From assembly GCA_016721505.1 (NCBI GenBank), contig JADKHX010000015.1, forward strand, positions 1 to 64,000: a DNA stretch of 64,000 nucleotides, in the 5' to 3' direction. Of this stretch, positions 61,092 to 64,000 are shown piece after piece. Within the stretch, counting starts at the first letter, position 1. Every line of letters begins with the position of its first letter. Position numbers and translations under genes: made by a program. Origin of the DNA: Rhodocyclaceae bacterium. Lineage in GTDB: Bacteria > Pseudomonadota > Gammaproteobacteria > Burkholderiales > Rhodocyclaceae. The notes beneath the pieces are model-generated. The model did no database searches and was not told the DNA's origin. It was given only the letters and a program-made list of their open reading frames with translations.

Positions 61092-62189
61092 TCACGATAC
61101 CGCCAACATGCGTTCGAGAGCGATCTTTGCCAGTACAGCTTCGTGCTCGGGCACAGAAATTTGATTCACCACTTTGCCTTCGGCCAGATTTTCCAGCGTC
61201 CAAGCCAAGTGCTGCGGATCGATGCGCTGCATGGTCGAGCACATGCAAATGGTGCTGGCCATGAATTGGACAATTTTGCCTTCGTGCTTCACTTCTTCAG
61301 CAAGGCGATTAACCAAATTCAATTCCGTACCGACCAGCCAGCGGGTATTCGGTGGCGCGGCTTTGACCGTTTGCAAAATGTACTCGGTGCTGCCTATGTA
61401 GTCTGACTGTTTGCAAACTTCAAAGCTGCATTCGGGATGCGAAATCACGATGCCATCGGGATACTGATTGCGGAACTTGATGATGTCGCGCGGTTGAAAC
61501 ATTTGATGCACGGAACAGTAGCCGTGCCACAAAATAATTTTCGCCTTGGAAATTTGCTCGCGAGTCAAACCGCCAAGTTCCAAATCCGGATTCCAAATCA
61601 CCATCTCGTCGAGCGGAATATTCATCTTGTATCCGCTCCAGCGACCGAGGTGCTGATCGGGGAAAAACAATACTTTCTCGCGCTGGGCAAACGACCATTC
61701 AAGAATCTTCGGTGCGTTGGACGAAGTGCAAACAATGCCGCCGTGCTCACCGCAAAAAGCTTTCAGATCAGCCGCCGAATTGATGTAAGTGACCGGCGTA
61801 ATTTTCTCGTCCGGCTCCAGCACTGAACGCAGTTCGCGCCAGCAACGCTCGACCTTGGCCAGGTTCGCCATGTCGGCCATCGAACAACCCGCCGCCAAAT
61901 CCGGCAGGATAGAAATCTGCTCCGGCCGCGACAAAATATCAGCGACTTCGGCCATGAAATGCACGCCGCAAAACACAATATTTTTCGCATCAAAGGTCGA
62001 TGCCAAACGCGAAAGCTTGAGCGAATCGCCAGTGATATCAGCGTGCTGATAAACATCGGCACGCTGGTAGTGGTGACATAGCAGGACAACATCCTTGCCC
62101 AGCTTTTCACGCGCAACGCGAATACGCTCACCCGCATCACGATCGGCTAGGGCATTGAATCGGTCAAAAGAAATTTTTGCGGTTTGCAT
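61092..62189 (-). CDS. nadA: Quinolinate synthase
   Basis: 365 residues. Makes quinolinate for NAD synthesis with a 4Fe-4S cluster. Cluster cysteines: FCGVHFMAEVAD, SAADLKAFCGEHGGIVCTSSNAP, HPECSFEVCKQSD and STICMCSTMQRI. LLCHHYQRADVYQHADITGDSLKL is the substrate-binding N-terminal motif. No other NAD genes nearby. Confidence 0.96.
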   Translation of the reverse strand: MQTAKISFDRFNALADRDAGERIRVAREKLGKDVVLLCHHYQRADVYQHADITGDSLKLSRLASTFDAKNIVFCGVHFMAEVADILSRPEQISILPDLAAGCSMADMANLAKVERCWRELRSVLEPDEKITPVTYINSAADLKAFCGEHGGIVCTSSNAPKILEWSFAQREKVLFFPDQHLGRWSGYKMNIPLDEMVIWNPDLELGGLTREQISKAKIILWHGYCSVHQMFQPRDIIKFRNQYPDGIVISHPECSFEVCKQSDYIGSTEYILQTVKAAPPNTRWLVGTELNLVNRLAEEVKHEGKIVQFMASTICMCSTMQRIDPQHLAWTLENLAEGKVVNQISVPEHEAVLAKIALERMLAVS

Positions 62190-62367
62190 GGTTCAAATTC
62201 GATGTAGCGACGCCACCGGGGTGACAATGCAGCAAGTATAGCTTTGCGAACCATTCGCGTTTGCTTGCGCAATTACCCGTCAGCTATCTCGGCACCGATA
62301 AAGAGGTGCTTTGCCGATTCTTTGTTCTGCCACGGGCGATAAGCTCAAATTCAAGGAAAATTCTAAT

Positions 62368-62384
62368 TGCACAAAATTGGTGCG
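62368..62384. promoter_or_regulatory. Putative NtrC-binding site upstream of glnA
   Basis: TGCACAAAATTGGTGCG closely matches the NtrC consensus TGCACC-N5-GGTGCA, 173 bases upstream of the sigma-54 promoter. Confidence 0.6.
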
Positions 62385-62556
62385 ATTTGGATTTTTATCG
62401 CCCCTGATTGGTGCCACCCTCATTTATTCTTTCGACGCCACCCCCGTGCCGCCGCAGCGCCGCTTGTGGCAAAATTCCGCTGTTCCACATGACAGGCTGT
62501 GTCCCTGCTGGTGTTCGCAGCGCTCATCGCAATTTGCTGCGGTGTGGATTCATTGC

Positions 62557-62572
62557 TGGCATGCAAGCTGCT
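62557..62572 (+). promoter_or_regulatory. Putative sigma-54 promoter of glnA
   Basis: TGGCATGCAAGCTGCT has the GG...GC pair 10 bases apart required for sigma-54 and matches TGGCAC-N5-TTGCW well. It is 82 bases upstream of the glnA ATG. Confidence 0.65.
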
Positions 62573-62653
62573 ATTTATTTCCGGTTAAGTTGAGAGGCAT
62601 TCACCGCCCATTCTCGATTTTGCACTTCACTATTTTTTCTCAGGAGATTTTCC

Positions 62654-64000
62654 ATGAAGGCTCAAGACGTTATTAAGATGGTTCAAGAGAAGGAAGTTAA
62701 ATTTGTCGACTTCCGGTTCACCGACACGCGCGGCAAAGAGCAGCACGTTGGCGTGCCGATTTCTGCCTTCGGGATGGAAAAATTTGAAGATGGCCACGCC
62801 TTCGACGGCTCATCCATCGCGGGTTGGAAAGGTATTCAAGCTTCCGACATGCAATTGATGCCTGATCCAGCGACCGCTTACATTGATCCCTTCATGGACG
62901 AGACCACCCTGGTTTTGACCTGCGATGTCGTCGAGCCAACGGACGGCAAAGGTTACGACCGTGATCCGCGCTCCATCGCCAAGCGCGCTGAAGCTTATTT
63001 GAAGTCCTCTGGCATTGGCGATACCGCTTACTTTGGCCCAGAGCCAGAATTCTTCATCTTCGACTCGGTTGAGTGGAAGACCGACATGTCCGGCTCCTAC
63101 GTCAAGATCAATTCGGAAGAAGGCGCGTGGTCGTCGGATCAAAAGTTCGAAGGCGGCAATATCGGCCATCGCCCAAGCGTCAAAGGCGGCTATTTCCCGG
63201 TCCCACCGGTTGATTCGCTAAACGACATTCGCGCACAAATGTGCCTTGCGCTGGAAGCTTGCGGCGTGCCTGTTGAAGTGCATCATCATGAAGTGGCGAC
63301 TGCCGGCCAATGCGAAATCGGCACCAAGTTCAGCTCATTGGTGCAGCGCGCTGACTGGACGCAAGTGCTCAAGTACATCGTGCACAACGTCGCGCACAGC
63401 TACGGCAAAACAGCGACTTTCATGCCTAAACCCATCGTTGGTGACAACGGCTCCGGCATGCACGTACATCAGTCAATTTGGAAAGATGGCAAGAACTTAT
63501 TCGCTGGTAACGGCTATGCCGGTTTGTCTGATTTCGCCCTGTACTACATCGGCGGCATCATCAAGCACGCTAAGGCACTGAACGCTATTACCAATCCGCT
63601 GACCAATTCGTATAAGCGCCTCGTTCCGCATTACGAAGCCCCGGTTAAGCTGGCGTACTCGGCCAAGAACCGCTCGGCTTCAATCCGTATCCCTTTCGTG
63701 CATAGCGATAAAGCCCGCCGCGTTGAAGCTCGCTTCCCGGATCCAGGCGCAAATCCTTACCTGTGCTTTTCCGCACTGATGATGGCCGGTCTGGACGGTG
63801 TAGCGAACAAGATTCACCCGGGCGGCCCTGCTGACAAGAACCTGTACGATTTGCCGCCAGAAGAAGACGCATTGATTCCAACCGTTTGTGCCAGCCTCGA
63901 AGAGGCCTTGGACAATCTGGCGAAAGATCACGCCTTCTTAACAGTCGGTGGTGTGTTCAGCGAAGATTGGATTGCTTCCTACATCAGCTTGAAGATGGAA
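62654..64000 (+). CDS. glnA: Glutamine synthetase type I, cut by window edge
   Basis: 449 residues visible, about 20 short of the usual length; the C-terminus is outside the window. Starts at the ATG at 62654 after CAGGAGA. Motifs: VDFRFTDTRGKEQHV, FDGSSIAGWKGIQASDM, FGPEPEFFIFDSV, VEVHHHEVATAGQCEIG, GDNGSGMHVHQSIWKDG, RLVPHYEAPVKLAYSAKNRSASIRIP, and the adenylylation site NLYDLPPEE (Tyr). Central ammonia-assimilating enzyme; with the NtrC site and sigma-54 promoter it is expected to be nitrogen-regulated. Confidence 0.97.
   Translation, partial: MKAQDVIKMVQEKEVKFVDFRFTDTRGKEQHVGVPISAFGMEKFEDGHAFDGSSIAGWKGIQASDMQLMPDPATAYIDPFMDETTLVLTCDVVEPTDGKGYDRDPRSIAKRAEAYLKSSGIGDTAYFGPEPEFFIFDSVEWKTDMSGSYVKINSEEGAWSSDQKFEGGNIGHRPSVKGGYFPVPPVDSLNDIRAQMCLALEACGVPVEVHHHEVATAGQCEIGTKFSSLVQRADWTQVLKYIVHNVAHSYGKTATFMPKPIVGDNGSGMHVHQSIWKDGKNLFAGNGYAGLSDFALYYIGGIIKHAKALNAITNPLTNSYKRLVPHYEAPVKLAYSAKNRSASIRIPFVHSDKARRVEARFPDPGANPYLCFSALMMAGLDGVANKIHPGGPADKNLYDLPPEEDALIPTVCASLEEALDNLAKDHAFLTVGGVFSEDWIASYISLKME

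Noticed and set aside
1..64000. CRISPR arrays, rRNA genes or insertion sequences with terminal inverted repeats
   Set aside because: No regularly spaced repeats, no rRNA signatures and no IS-type transposase apart from the RAYT were seen.

Overview
This 64 kb window looks like the chromosome of a betaproteobacterium. The main evidence is gene order: mreB-mreC-mreD-mrdA-rodA-rlpA-dacC-dat-ybeD-lipB-lipA running left from mreB, gatCAB divergent from mreB, argB next to slmA, a HexR-type regulator, and an EPS-associated MarR regulator beside sugar-nucleotide genes. I cannot name the genus. By eye the base composition is mid-50s % G+C, apart from a more A+T-rich stretch at about 50.3-54.4 kb.

Layout. 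1-6.8 kb: an exopolysaccharide sugar-nucleotide block on the minus strand (EPS MarR regulator, manC, fcl, gmd, rfbB). Almost every gene carries a single-base frameshift. A second, truncated gmd copy and accessory genes (ORF6N, YhcG nuclease, HTH fragment) interrupt it. 6.9-8.1 kb: a candidate small RNA divergent from hemB. 8.2-14.7 kb: an ArsR-controlled redox/efflux cluster (AhpD-like, two DUF2892 proteins, RND adaptor and pump, TauE/SafE). 14.8-19.6 kb: a decayed RTX-lipase locus with two tandem copies of an unrecognised secreted protein and a REP-associated tyrosine transposase (RAYT). 19.8-21.3 kb: slmA-argB. 21.4-25.1 kb: a sigma factor, a zinc-finger anti-sigma candidate and a bufferin (copper-binding RiPP) operon bufA-bufB-bufC-doxX, then a cysteine-rich CWC protein. 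25.1-32.8 kb: lysE, GNAT, DUF4197, mobA, hexR, tRNA-Arg(CCG), a cytochrome c, rep helicase and a DUF4143 ATPase. 32.8-44.5 kb: lipA, a vapBC-like toxin-antitoxin pair set between lipA and lipB, then lipB, ybeD, dat, dacC, rlpA, rodA, mrdA and mreDCB (cell elongation plus lipoate synthesis). 44.7-50.2 kb: gatCAB, a secreted coiled-coil protein, pyrE, xth. 50.3-54.4 kb: an A+T-richer island of secreted and membrane proteins I do not recognise. 54.5-58.3 kb: DUF1569, SnoaL-like, YqjD-YqjE-YqjK and coniferyl-aldehyde dehydrogenase. 58.3-64 kb: clsB, ybhP, yhhQ, nadA, and glnA with an NtrC site and a sigma-54 promoter.

The most interesting things are linked by sequence rather than by gene function. 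(1) A short dispersed repeat, about 26-29 bp, contains ACGGCGT followed by a small hairpin around CACCAA. It occurs about 14 times, mostly at gene ends, and also inside the reading frames of gatB, dat and rlpA. A RAYT gene lies in the window between copies. (2) The bufferin operon and its sigma-factor gene each have a TGTAAC-N17-CG promoter-like element upstream, which suggests one autoregulated ECF regulon. (3) A candidate sRNA upstream of hemB has a recognisable promoter, a C-rich (anti-Shine-Dalgarno-like) hairpin loop and a Rho-independent terminator. (4) A secreted-protein gene at 53.7-54.1 kb has an in-frame TGA where its reading frame otherwise continues for 29 codons. The many single-base frameshifts are mostly losses from homopolymers, so assembly error must be excluded before calling gene decay.
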